Below the pieces are notes generated by a model. The model was given only the letters and a program-made list of their open reading frames with translations, ran no database searches and was not told the origin of the DNA. From Sceloporus undulatus (taxonomy: Eukaryota; Chordata; Lepidosauria; Squamata; Phrynosomatidae), in assembly GCF_019175285.1 (NCBI RefSeq), contig NC_056530.1, positions 9,386,524 to 9,450,523 on the forward strand: a DNA stretch of 64,000 nucleotides, read 5' to 3'. Below are positions 63,901 through 64,000 of this stretch, piece by piece. The position numbers and the translations under genes are program-made. The stretch's first letter is position 1. Every line of letters starts with the position of its first letter.

Positions 63901-64000
63901 TAATTTAAAAATTAAGAATAATAAAGAAATCCATGTGGTCACCAGAGATGACTTCAAGGCAATACATCCATCCACAGTCAAAGTGCTGCTCTGGGACTGT

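Noticed and set aside
1-64000. Corneous beta-protein (beta-keratin) genes
   Set aside because: No frame shows the proline-rich core-box pattern of that family; all nine proteins are simple Cys-rich EDC types.

Overview
The window looks like squamate reptile (lizard-type) genomic DNA. The repeats are CR1 LINE tails ending in TCTATGATTCTATGA-type repeats, a Bov-B LINE fragment, Sauria-type tRNA SINEs, 5S rRNA-derived SINEs, hAT MITEs including two copies of the SPIN family, and many short palindromic MITEs. The exact species cannot be told from the sequence.

The genes form part of an epidermal differentiation complex (EDC). I find nine small cysteine-rich genes with the simple-EDC layout: a TATA box, a non-coding first exon of about 50 bases ending in GTAAG, an intron of 0.4-2.1 kb, and a second exon that holds the whole reading frame just after the splice acceptor. 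From left to right the coding exons are: 1035-1574 (-), 7035-7754 (+), 12144-13874 (-), 26145-26399 (-), 34295-34549 (-), 41651-41863 (+), 50306-50527 (+), 58497-58784 (+) and 62927-63166 (-; its first exon is probably beyond the right edge). All encode Cys-rich, repeat-rich proteins, most ending in Cys or Lys-Cys, and are expected to be cross-linked into cornified scales or claws. No corneous beta-protein (beta-keratin) core box and no S100-fused gene was seen.

Layout: 0-14.7 kb holds three repeat-proteins (179, 239 and 576 residues). 14.7-25.5 kb is gene-poor and full of transposons, with one possible decayed EDC gene near 22.4 kb. 25.5-36.8 kb holds two 84-residue genes on the minus strand, one His/Cys-rich. 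39.7-52.2 kb is a tandem duplication of an about 4-kb unit carrying two sister genes (70 and 73 residues), with matching promoters and matching 1.7-kb 3' UTRs. 56.8-63.2 kb holds a convergent pair (95 and 79 residues).

The most unusual signal outside the genes is a family of palindromic 200-256-base units. Each arm carries a small hammerhead-ribozyme-like core (CTGAAGA - stem - GAAACGTC). Four units are flanked by 8-14-base target-site duplications of differing lengths, which suggests retrotransposed, Penelope-like-element-derived units. Other points of interest are the SPIN copies (a family known for horizontal transfer), a 111-base-arm hairpin, a MITE that has grown into a tandem array, and several nested insertions that can be put in order.
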